This document shows, one piece after another, positions 44,801-53,500 of a DNA stretch of 64,000 nt. Under the pieces are notes generated by a model, which saw only the letters and a list, made by a program, of their open reading frames with translations, searched no databases and had not been told where the DNA came from. The stretch spans positions 496,001 to 560,000 of the forward strand of contig NZ_JBLZUR010000002.1 of the NCBI RefSeq assembly GCF_048565625.1. The letters run 5' to 3'. Both the position numbers and the translations under genes were made by a program. The stretch is from JBLZUR01 sp048565625. GTDB taxonomy: Bacteria > Pseudomonadota > Alphaproteobacteria > Sphingomonadales > Sphingomonadaceae. Each line of letters starts with the position of its first letter. Within the stretch, counting starts at the first letter, position 1.

Positions 44801-45260
44801 CCCGGGCGCAGCGCCTGCGGCGAAGGCTGTTTACACGGATACCTGGCGCGGTCTGTGGCGGCTTGTGAATCTGTTCCAAGGGGTCCGTGGGTTCCATGTT
44901 GAACTTGACGGACTCGACACCCTGTCGCCGCCCGATATGTCCGATCGATCGGATCCGCCTGATAGCGCGGCAGAGGCCTGGATGGAGGCGCGCGCCCTTT
45001 GCGACGAGGCTTTCCACCCCCTGATCGATGCGCTGATCGCTGCGGAGGCCCCTGCACCGGATCGGTTCGGGGACGACCTGCTAGCCGGGGGGCGGGTCGT
45101 TGGAATGATGGAGTTCGGCTGGTCTGCGGCCGGGCTCGCCGTCGCGGAGGAAATCCATGACGGCGTTGGCTGGAACCTGATCCTGTTCGAACCGGACACA
45201 AATCCGGTCGGGGAGGTCGTCACACGGGTTCTGCAAGCACTTGAAGAGGCACAATCATGA
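38871..45260 (+). CDS. Giant YprA-type DEAD/DEAH helicase with DUF1998 and predicted C-terminal nuclease
   Basis: A 2129-residue protein. Helicase motifs: ATGTGSGKTESY near 101, VVDEMHTF near 230, GSSATLG near 267, ATPTLEMGIDIGDLST near 1049 and QRMGRSGRRDG near 1080. Zinc-binding Cys clusters occur near 961 (CGRCGRHE) and 1378 (CPSCSH...CPKCGDD). The DUF1998 region has YDSVPGGSGYL near 1616 and CPCNQETDRNGCFRC near 1650. Residues ~1775-1830 (KKRIDFLLTP, VVIEMDGLEYH, then D, R and a W-rich strand) look like a Vsr/DUF559-type nuclease. DISARM splits helicase and DUF1998 into DrmA and DrmB, while Druantia DruE is a single large protein. The start lies 1 bp after the methylase stop. Confidence 0.85.
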   Translation: MNPILLARHVQESLRELVHTTLNSSSRAFEGMVDRFLEEPANFIKGPWISVDMPFRQIDGAANGAWAQPFPEIPLRFAPYQHQIDAFARLSGEGMRSTLVATGTGSGKTESYLWPILDHCRRNKGKPGIKAILIYPMNALATDQARRIAAALSGIPSLHGVRAGIYADAEPKNATHEVTADSIITHRETMRRNPPDILLTNYKMLDYLLLRGRDKPLWQANDHETLRFLVVDEMHTFDGAQGADLALLLRRLKYRLGTPEGHLVCVGSSATLGSGDEAATELRRYAETIFGEPFDADAVIRETRKTPNEVFGDPEYVDRPDPVGIHAALREAVELDQPFAAQRLAHCLFPDEADPDFAVLRDGNPADSAWRIALGERLLQHHLCQRALKIIAEHPGPASLDAITAGLAQVRVLRDWVAADHRALAELVVALVAWARSGAVDNPRPLFNVRLQIWVREMSRMVTNLPRLEAVGRRSTMHLSHALDLDRQALRRSLPVVNCNRCGATAHVGRLNSGSKSCWAPLDQLYEEFFDENGADRIRLFYHDSIDRMVQASGGGSQIVKGLLDAESVDFTPADHEGLEPGSASPVWMYSPTDGQGRIDRTCPACGQARGLLLFGMRAARLTTGITGTLYTSAQNEERPEAKPRFLMFSDSVQDAAHRAAIAETRNALSVYQKSLFTALTGAETGQMTLREVIEEVPAAHLDALGADDFTALFIAKEQTWRRRYQDLIRDGISISDPVFLEQMQLRLGWEYFVDLSYRAHFSHTLEVNGMAAADVAVDLLRSSAERLANEIRNAFPGAPQINPNVLTQFLSGIVQRMRQQGAVGHPYVVNAVATSQAARGLNWYRAAVQMGLGQSRTLPVPNYRRGLAPTPITLQGSPPGFERITRNHVSNWYRDWLFRALGPVDLQVGTDPDTIYPIVLNRLEADGLVRRVNGPDGQNCHAWLLEPEHVTVSTATLGLVCGRCGRHETALAENAESALGAPCARIGCDGYLEAASVPTRPALRRSLASDRNHRVVAREHTGILEADERLRVESGFIKGEARWAPNLISATPTLEMGIDIGDLSTLLLSSVPPEEANYVQRMGRSGRRDGNALNLVLANARAHDLQFWEDPTPMLAGQVRPPGVFLAAEEVLLRQVTAFTLDAYVSASAESGDYGKVRDVLKRRAAGAAEGFPVEWLDLVRVRGAEFAQVFLSGLPPEVQERADLVERVRAYLTGTDSRSIGWRVGTAFDAAAEERANLLQKREEATRELERLRRRRAELTEEEFEKREQEISRDRTEINRLIRSGIDDVPVIKFLTDKGVLPNYAFPEEGVKLTSILSRRNDSARDEDGLLYLEYSRPASSALSEFAPGQFFYANGRQVQIERIEIGKDDLTAWTFCPSCSHVAHRIEGTESRTCPKCGDDMWSDTGAQHEVVRLKSVISVDSEEKAAIRDLDQRDQRQFDRVLMPFHNPEDIATSWFTSRDTGTPFGFEFIPYCTFRDFNFGPKSSLPGPKIAGDRRPAQPFRICRHCGGLQKPPRDPEDRGTHPPNCRVVRETDLPRDRWETDVFLMRGFDTEAIRIVIPVVGDADDDDLKSFVAAINLGMRRHFAGKVDHIRSTVFAAQLDGMTTVRSLYLYDSVPGGSGYLRQIGEHPETMRSVITRAAEALRDCPCNQETDRNGCFRCVKPYRSQFGPGEPDRDRARQLMEAILQKWDSLTRTETGIDELMRGALVESALEKRLLSALSELYGDGALTPQVLAGGRRGFVLRAGRTEAPRLWTIEPQVQIDARFRGLPKKRIDFLLTPIGRAGHLPVVIEMDGLEYHAGTVAQDLLDRITMIRSGEVRLWTLSWRDLDPEDRGLLNPLTESELGAERIGRLGRVLAHPGFASVADTVRRFQTETALAALRRLLDGEAEEDAPTRSVLVRALVATGRPLDQLPRSAALSEEGRGFLRTPELAEHVGAGAIDLYLACQKISPSEWLQSDKDLRLVLRAVLPDPGAAPAAKAVYTDTWRGLWRLVNLFQGVRGFHVELDGLDTLSPPDMSDRSDPPDSAAEAWMEARALCDEAFHPLIDALIAAEAPAPDRFGDDLLAGGRVVGMMEFGWSAAGLAVAEEIHDGVGWNLILFEPDTNPVGEVVTRVLQALEEAQS

Positions 45261-47431
45261 CAGACACGATTACCAAGCGGGTCTCCTATGACATCGGCTG
45301 CATGAAGAGCCTAAGGAAGCTCCCAGACAAGGTGGCGATCCGGTTCATGGACATGATGACCCGCTACATGTCCGACCCGTCCTGCAATGGGCTGAACCTT
45401 GAGACGGTCGAGGGGGCAAAAGACAGCTCGATAAAGTCCCTCCGGGTCGACCAGGCGTATCGTGCGGTCGCCTTCGAGGTGGGGCGAGACATCATGTTCG
45501 TTCACGTCAACGAACACGACAAGGCCTATCGTTGGGCGGCAGGTCGGCGAGTCAAGCTTGATCCGGATACCAATCGGATCCGGGTGATCGGGGAGATCGA
45601 CGCGGCGGTGGAACCGGTCGCCGCTCCGATAGTGTCGGAGCCGCGTCTGTTCGCCGAGGTTTCCGACAAGCGGCTCCATGCCCTCGGGGTTGCGGAGGAG
45701 GAGATCCCAGCAGTCCGGCTCGTCACAACCATCGAAGCGCTCGAGGCAGACGAGGACCGGTTCGACCCGCTCACCTATCAGGTCCTTTACGCGGTTGCGG
45801 CCGGTTTCAGCGATGACGAGATCCGTACGCTGACCGGAGTTGGGGAGGAGCAGGAGTTAGCGGCGGCAAAGTCGGATGCGGACCTGACGTTCGACCGGCT
45901 CATCGAAACAGAAGAGAGCCGCCAAACCATCTTCATCCCCGACTCAGAGGCTGAGCTGCGGCGCGTATTTGAGGAAGGGTTGGAGGGTTGGCGGGTCTTC
46001 CTGCACCCGGAGCAGCGCAAGATTGCCTATCGAGACTACAACGGCCCGGCTATGGTGCGAGGCGGTGCCGGTACCGGCAAGACGGTGGTCGCCATGCACC
46101 GGGCGAAGCACCTCGCCGACCAGATCGAGAATGATCCGACCCGTGCAGGCCAACGGGTCCTGCTTACCACTTTCACGACCAGTCTCGCACAGGACATCGA
46201 GGCCAATCTTCGGACGCTTTGTCCAGGGCATCTCGACGCCCGTCCTCCTCGGATCGAGGTGATTAACCTCGACCGCTGGGTATCCCAATTCCTCAAGCGC
46301 AAAAGCTTCGAACGGCAGGTGGCGTATTTCGGTGAGGCGCGCGACCGGCTCGATCAGATCTGGCGGGAGGTATTCGACGATCATGAGTTGCCCGAAGGGC
46401 TGTCGGAAGCCTTTGTCAGGGCGGAGTGGGCCCAGATCGTTCAGGCAAAGGGCCTGACCGATCAGCGTGCCTACCTAAAGGCGTCCCGTGCTGGCCGCGG
46501 CACTCCGCTTGACCGACGCAAGCGGACACTCCTCTGGGACCTGTTCGCCGATTATCGGGCGCGGATGATCAGCGAGGGGCTGGCCGAACCGGACGATGCC
46601 TATCGCGAGGCGACCGACATCCTGTGCGCGGAAGCGCCGAATCTTCCCTATGCGGCAGTCATTGTGGACGAGGCGCAGGATATGGGAGAGCAGGCGTTCC
46701 GCTTGATCCGTGCGATCATGCCGGAAACGCCCTCCGGGGACCGGAACTCTATTTTCATTGCCGGGGACGCGCACCAGCGCATCTACGCACGCCGGGCCAG
46801 CATGTCTGCCTGCGGGATCAATGTTCGCGGGCGATCCCGGCAGCTTCGACTGAACTACAGGACGACCCAGGAGATCAGGGCCTGGGCAGTCTCCATCCTT
46901 GAGGGGGTGAGCGTAGACGACCTTGACGAGGGGACAGACACGCTGCGCGGCTATGTGAGCCTCATGCATGGGCCCGCGCCTCAGCTTGTCACGTGCCGGT
47001 CGGAATCTGACGAACTGGATGGCCTCGTCTCCTGGGTTCGAGCACTTTCCCCGGAAGACATCCGCCTTGCCGATATCGGAATTCTGTGCAGCAGAAGGGC
47101 AGATATAGATCGAGTTCAGGGATCGCTGAGAGCAGCGGGTATCGACACCGTGGTCCTCCAGGCTGGCACCGCCGATGATCGCTCCATCCCCGGGGTCAGG
47201 ATTACTACGATGCACCGGGCGAAGGGGCTCGAGTTCTTCGCTGTGGCAATCCCGTTCCTATCCGAGTCGACCTTCCCGCCCGCCGGCGCGTTGAAGGCGG
47301 CCGTCGATGCGGCGGACCGGGAGGATGTGATCGCCCAGAGCCGCTCGCTTCTCCATGTGGCCGCGACCCGCGCAAAAGGGGTATTGCGCATCTCCTTTTC
47401 CGGCGAGCCAACAAAATTGATGTCAGCTTAG
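45257..47431 (+). CDS. UvrD-like helicase with RelE/ParE-like N-terminal domain
   Basis: A 724-residue protein. Residues ~5-90 follow the RelE/ParE fold: SLRKLPDKVAIRFMDMM, then IKSLRVDQAYRAVAFEVG and MFVHVNEHDKAYRWAA. Residues ~255-720 are a superfamily 1 helicase with MVRGGAGTGKTVVAMH, AVIVDEAQDMGEQ near 467, NYRTTQEIRAW, TTMHRAKGLEF near 650 and VAATRAKGVL near 702. I saw no nuclease motif. It closes the operon, overlapping the previous gene by 4 bp. The toxin-like fold may act as a protein- or RNA-binding module rather than as a toxin. Confidence 0.87.
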   Translation: MTDTITKRVSYDIGCMKSLRKLPDKVAIRFMDMMTRYMSDPSCNGLNLETVEGAKDSSIKSLRVDQAYRAVAFEVGRDIMFVHVNEHDKAYRWAAGRRVKLDPDTNRIRVIGEIDAAVEPVAAPIVSEPRLFAEVSDKRLHALGVAEEEIPAVRLVTTIEALEADEDRFDPLTYQVLYAVAAGFSDDEIRTLTGVGEEQELAAAKSDADLTFDRLIETEESRQTIFIPDSEAELRRVFEEGLEGWRVFLHPEQRKIAYRDYNGPAMVRGGAGTGKTVVAMHRAKHLADQIENDPTRAGQRVLLTTFTTSLAQDIEANLRTLCPGHLDARPPRIEVINLDRWVSQFLKRKSFERQVAYFGEARDRLDQIWREVFDDHELPEGLSEAFVRAEWAQIVQAKGLTDQRAYLKASRAGRGTPLDRRKRTLLWDLFADYRARMISEGLAEPDDAYREATDILCAEAPNLPYAAVIVDEAQDMGEQAFRLIRAIMPETPSGDRNSIFIAGDAHQRIYARRASMSACGINVRGRSRQLRLNYRTTQEIRAWAVSILEGVSVDDLDEGTDTLRGYVSLMHGPAPQLVTCRSESDELDGLVSWVRALSPEDIRLADIGILCSRRADIDRVQGSLRAAGIDTVVLQAGTADDRSIPGVRITTMHRAKGLEFFAVAIPFLSESTFPPAGALKAAVDAADREDVIAQSRSLLHVAATRAKGVLRISFSGEPTKLMSA

Positions 47432-47548
47432 CGCGCCAGTAAAACGTAGATAACGGATCAATTCATCGAAAATTTCCGAAGTTTTATTTCACGATGATGA
47501 ATAGTTTTCAGTACGTTTGTGCCGCAAAGGTTGATAGGGGGAACCGGG
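47432..47548 (+). promoter_or_regulatory. AT-rich gap between the two defence modules, probable promoter of module B
   Basis: About 117 bp, far more AT-rich than its surroundings (runs such as GAAAATTT and GTTTTATTT), the only real gap between 30110 and 57440. It is therefore the likely promoter of the sacsin-like gene. No unambiguous -35/-10 pair and no terminator hairpin were seen. Confidence 0.45.
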
Positions 47549-50500
47549 GTGAATGTGACCGTATCTGACGCATCAATCTCGTACCAGGTCGAGATGGATG
47601 TGAGATCGAGCGGACTGGTTCACTCGGCGGAGAGCGATATCGAGCGGCTCCAGCAGATTCTACGCGAGAGCTACGCCTCTGGCTTCACGATCTTTAAAGA
47701 ACTGCTCCAAAACGCCGAAGACGCCGGCGCGAAGCGTTTGATTGTCGTCGGGCACAACGGCTTTCCGGAGGCGAGCAATCCGTTGCTGCAAACTCCTGGC
47801 CTGATTGTGGCAAACGACGGGGAAGTCTTCGCCCGGAACATGGACGGGATCACTCGCGCCAGCGGTGGCAGCAAGGCAGATGAGCGCGCTGCGGTAGGAC
47901 GCTTTGGGCTCGGGCAAAAGTCAGTTTATCACCTTTGCGATGCCTTTATCGCGCTGGGAAGGGTCGAGGACGAAGGTGGACGTCCACGCCTTCTGATCAT
48001 GAACCCGTGGGAAAAGGTAAGCGAGGCCGACGTTGCGGCCACGGCCTGGCCTTCCCTGACTACTGCCGACGCCGAAATGCTGCTCGAGAAAGTCGCGGAA
48101 ATCGGCCTTGGCAAGGGTATGGCGCTTTTCCTCCCGCTGCGGACAGCGAAATTGCGGCCAGGGTATGATCTTTGTCTTTCTGACCGAAATTGGGAACCCG
48201 ACAGCGCTATTGCAGACATATTGCAAGGTGCGGAGCTTCCCGCGGCACTTTCCTGTCTTCGTAGCCTGCAATCCATTGAGGTCAGGCCAACTGTGGGGGA
48301 GGGACGCCGGCTTTCGCTCGGAAAGGGAGCCCGCCGACTATCCGGACCCGGAATTGATCAGGGCGATCCGATTATTGCCGGACAGATCGATGGTGCCGGA
48401 TTTGCGCTCGAGTTCAATGGGCGGCAGCAATGGATGCCCGGCGGCAAGGCCGCCAGGCTGCTTGACCAGGATGGATGGGACAAGGTCTTCGACATCCATC
48501 GCAAGCTAATCCCGCCCAAAGCCAACCCTCACGGAGCAGTCCTTGTCTGCCGCTCGTCGGCCAAAGAGGGTGAAGCGGTCCTGCGTGTCCGCGACACGGT
48601 CTATCTACCGCTTGGCCAGCCCGTACTGAACACGCCGCTCAGTCATGGAACGCATGACATTGACGTGCTGATCCACGGCTATTTTTTCGTTTCCAGCGAC
48701 CGTCGGAAGCTGCGTAGCGACGATCACATCGAGAGCGATTGGAACGAAGCGCTGCGCCGGGAGGCCAGTTTGCCGCTGATGCTCGACGCGCTGGCAGATT
48801 CACTTCCGGGTATGCCTGCCGAGCCAGATCGTCATGCGCTGGTCCGCGCGCTCCGAAGCACTGCTTGGTGGGACGAGAACCGCGTCGATGTCTGCCAGGG
48901 CAGGGGCATGGCCCGGTGTTGGCCCGGTGAGAAGACGGAGAGCTGGCAAGTTTGTTCCAGCGCATCTTTGCGGCCAATAGTGAGGGGCGATGCGACGTCG
49001 CTGGCCCGCCTCAAGGCCGCTTTTCCAGGACTTGAAGACTGGTGCCGCGACAATGGGATCGTCCTGGCTTTTGGTACCGTGCTGGCTGATGCCGATCCGC
49101 GCTGGCCGGACGCGCAGCTCGCCGAGTTGGTGCGCCTTGCCGGTCCCTCTGCTTTTCAGAAAGGACAAGTGGCCGAAACGCTGTCGGCGGTGCTCGATGT
49201 GGCGCAGCCCGGCGAAGCAGCACGGGCGGCGCTGGCTGAAACTTACCGCAGCGCCATCGCCATGGTCGAGCAAAGTTTTGCCAGTGCCGAGAAGCTTAAA
49301 CCGCTGGTTCGGCGCCTGCCGCAGGATCGCCTCCTTGTCCTTCCTACCAGCGTAGAAAATCGGGAGCTTGTTCGGGCGCTGGCTGCAGTGGGAAGTAGCA
49401 TTCCGGTCAAGGCAACATGGGCGGAGCAGGGCGGGGCGATGTCCCGGCAGCTGGGGCTGAATGAGACGATCGAATTATTGGCGGTCGCGGAGCCCTTCCT
49501 TTCAGCTCGAGGGAGCGTAGCGCAGGAAGCTTCGGCACTGATATCGCATTTGTTGCGCAACGGCCCCTCGCTCGATGCATTGGCGGCGGATCGCCGGGGT
49601 AGCGATTTGCAGGTTATCCCCGCGCGGTTGATGCAAGACGAAGCGGACGTTCGGTTATCTCTGGGCGCCATCGCGGGTCTGAGGCGTAAAGGCTTTCTGT
49701 TCGATGCGGCACCGAATCGGGAGCTCCTCGTGCTCGCCGGTGCGATCGCGGCGCCCGAAATCTACCGAGTCGGGTTGAAGGATGGCGGTCTTGGGGACCT
49801 GGCTTCGGCAAAGAAGGCGGAATGCCTCTTGGCCGTCTTGAGGCAGGCCGAAAGTTTCGGGGATCCTGGCAAGTGTGGGGAGCTCGCGGAGCTGCTCGGT
49901 GCAGATGCGCCTCGCGACGAATTGCGCCAGCTTGTTGTACGCGATCCCACCTTGCCATCGCATGTTGGGCTGATCGAGCTGGATGATCTCGGCGGGATTC
50001 TCGACGATCTGGTGCAAGTGCTGCTGCAGGGTAGAGAGGAACGTCTCGTGTCCTCGGTGACGGCGGCAGAATTGAAAAAGGCTCTTCGCGATCGGATTGG
50101 CCTGCACCGTGTCGATGTCACCAATTTGGGTGCTTGGTTGCTGGATGCACAGCGCGCCGGTACCTTGCCGATCCTCGACGATGCCAAAGCCATCGCATTG
50201 CTCAACGCGGGTATCGATGACGATGTTCTGAAAGCGCTGCCTTTGCACCGATCCGATGGGTGCGAAAGTCTGCTTCCAGCCACAGACCTGTTCCGCGGTC
50301 GCACTTCGGATGTCGCACCCGCGCTCTTGCCTTTTACGCGTCTGGTCGAGCTATGGGGAGATCCGCCAGCAGCGGCGGTTCAGAACAGGCTTGTCGCGCG
50401 TTGGGGGCCTGAAGCGGCGATCCGCACGGCATTGGCCGCGCCAAACCCTGAACGCTTCACCTCGGAAATTGCTGCGGGATTGGGCGGAATAGAGCACCTG

Positions 50501-53500
50501 CCTGATGATCTGTTAGAAGCGCTTCGTCAGACCGCATGGATCGCTGCGGATGGCAATGCATGGACACCAACCAAGGTTCTCGACCTGCCCCTGGATGCGG
50601 GACGTGCCCTTGAGAACCTGGTTCTCGACCAAGGCGGACTTTTATTTGCCAGTACGCTTCCCGGCTGCCTGCGCGACGGGAATGTGCAGCGCCACCTAGG
50701 GCGCCTTCAACCGGATCGGTCCCAGTCATTTCTCTTGGCCTCCCAGCTTGCAGCCGACCACGGTGCAACCGGTTTGTGCCTCGATGTCGTGGAGCATCTT
50801 GACGAGTTGACGAAGTTGGCGAGCTCGAATGCAGAGCTCAATGCGGAAGCGTGGCCTTTGATCTCTGCAGCCTTGCGCGACGGGGCGATGGAAGCGGTCG
50901 TTGCAGGAATGGCCGAAGTTCTAAATGCGCCCCCTCGGACGGGCATCGTTGCTCAGTTGAATGCGGTGGCCGGCCTGAGCGGGCTCGGCACAAATGCTGA
51001 AGCGGCACGGCGACTCTACCTTGCAGCATTTGGCCGAAATCTGACGGCTTTGACGAATGGGTCCAGCTATCTTCCCGCCGATCTGCTTGTTCCGAACGAA
51101 GCGGGTGGTTTCGGCCGGGCAGATAGCCTCGCTTTGAGTGCAGCCGGAATCGAGCCATCATCGCTGTTGGCGCGCGATTATGCAGACAAGCTGGAGCAGC
51201 GCGATGATCAAGCGGCGCCATCCAGCCGAACAGTTGTACCGGTCGCTTCGGACTGGCTGAGCAGTATCGAACGCGCTTTCTCGCCGCTCAGCCAGTATGA
51301 CGTGCATGACGGCATCCTGCTGGCGCTGGCCATGCTCGGCAGGGACGAGCAAATTCAGGCTCTCGCCAGCAAGTGGGAAGGTCAACGCTCCTTCCACCGC
51401 ATTTGCGACGATCTCGATGCGTTGGCCGACGAACAGCGCGGCATGGCCAACGCCAATCTGGAGCGCCTTGCCGAATTGCGCTTCGCAGTGGAGTTGCCGG
51501 AACACGGGCAGGTCACTGTGCGATCAGCGGCTGGCTCGGATTGCACCGTCCCCCTGTCGGGAAAAGACGATACCCTGCTGCTGGATTGTATCTACCGAGG
51601 ACTTGAACGCGACGAAGCGGGCTATCGGCACGTCTTTGATCTCGTGATCGGACCGGTTTCACCATGCGATGAGGCCGAGGCACGGCAATTATTGGATCAG
51701 TTTGTCCGGAAGCTGGCCATTGCTCTGATGCTGGGTTTCGAGCGTCACAAGGCGACACTGTCCGAACTGCTGGCCAGCTATTTTGCCAGCGATCAACGCA
51801 CACTCGCCGATACCTGCGTGGAATTGCAGGAGGTACTCCACGATCGCCTCGCCGGCATTAAGACCGGACCTGTGATGCGCGCAGCAGTGAATGACTATCA
51901 TCGCGATGCGCCCCGCGACCGGGACAAGGCCCGCAACGCACTTTGGGCAGCCGCGCAGTCGGACAAGGGAGCGAGGGAGCTCCTCGAAGCCACCCGCCAG
52001 AAGATCGACGAGATGGGCTATGCCCCACATCGAGTGTTGTTCGAGCTATACCAGAACGCCGTCGATGCCCAGGCGCAGTGGCACGGGGACGGGCGCTTCC
52101 GCGTCGAAGCCATCTACGATTCCAATGAGGTGCTTGCCTGTTTGCGGGTGATCCATTGGGGGCGGCCGATCAATCAGCCCGGGAGTCACCCACTCAAGGC
52201 AGAAGAAGAAGGGCACCGCCGCGACCTCTCGAATATGCTGGCCATCAACCATTCTGCCAAGGAAGGGGATGCGGTAACTGGCCGCTTCGGCCTTGGGTTC
52301 AAGACAGTGCACATGCTGGCTGACGAGATCCTGCTCGCCAGCGGCGGAATCGCTATCCGCATCTTGGGCGGGATGATCCCTGCCGACTGGGAAGCCGGTA
52401 GCCGAGCCGTGTCCTCATTTCATGATAGGGGGCGCAAAGCGACCCTCATTGAAATTCCAGTGGCACCGGATCGGTCTCGGGAAGCCCTTGAGGCCTGGGA
52501 CGCATTTCGCGAGGCTGCGCCGTATCTGACGGCACTTGGCCGGGATGCCGCCATCGAATTGGTGGACGGAAAAAACGAGCAGGCGTTCCGGCACGAGGAA
52601 CATCCGCTGATCGAAGGAGTAGGCTGGCTTACCCTCGACGGCGCCCGCTATGTTTTGCGGTTTGATTTGGGGAATGAGTTCCGCCTGTTTCTGCCGTTCG
52701 GACGCAGCGGACCCCATGCCTTTCCCGAGGATGTGCCGCAGTTCTGGCATCTGGTTCCGCTCGTGGGCGAGCGCCGTCGCGGCGCCTGGTTGTTGGAAGG
52801 CCGCTTTCCCGTTGATCCCGGTCGCACGCAATTGTCCGGTACGGCTGACGAAAAGGATAGCCGATTTGCCCGGCTCGGCCTTGCTCTCGGGCCGCGGCTC
52901 ATTGCTTTCTATGACTATTGCCTCGCGGACTGGGCAAGCTTCGCGCGTGCTACAGGCCTGGATCCGGAAGGGTTCGACGATTTCTGGCGAAGGCTTGTGC
53001 CACTCTTTGCCCGAGACTTGGTAAGTCAGGGGTCCGAACAGTCGCTGCACAAGTCCGGACAAGGGCTGGCACGACTATTGGCGGAGCGACCGCTAGTGCC
53101 ATTGGCCTTTGGCGGTTCGGCGCGGGCAGCCGATGTGAAGTGGCGCTTTTCGGGAGGGCTTGCCGCTCGCGATGCCCAAAGCTCTATCTCGGATTTGTTA
53201 GCCCAAGAAGAGCTCGAGAAGGCAATCGTTACCGAGGAAACGGGACAATTGCTGAGAGCTGTGGGGTTGCCTTCGGGGCAACCCTTGGACGCGGTCAAAT
53301 TGGCCGAGACGTTTGCAGGAGACGAAGGAATAGATTCCGGCCTGGCGGATGCGCTTGCCTGTCTGCGTGACGAGGCAGTCACGCTCGCGATGACCGGAGA
53401 GGAAGATTTTGAACTGCGCAAGTTCTTCCGCGAGCGGCTCTGGCTTGCAGAGGACGGCAGTTGGCAGTCAATCCGGCTGCTGGCGTTTCCACAGGGCAAT

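Noticed and set aside
30964..47431. Calling module A a complete DISARM or BREX system
   Set aside because: The PLD nuclease DrmC and a separate DrmB are absent, and BREX core genes (brxC, pglZ, brxL) are not present, so only part-level similarity is claimed.
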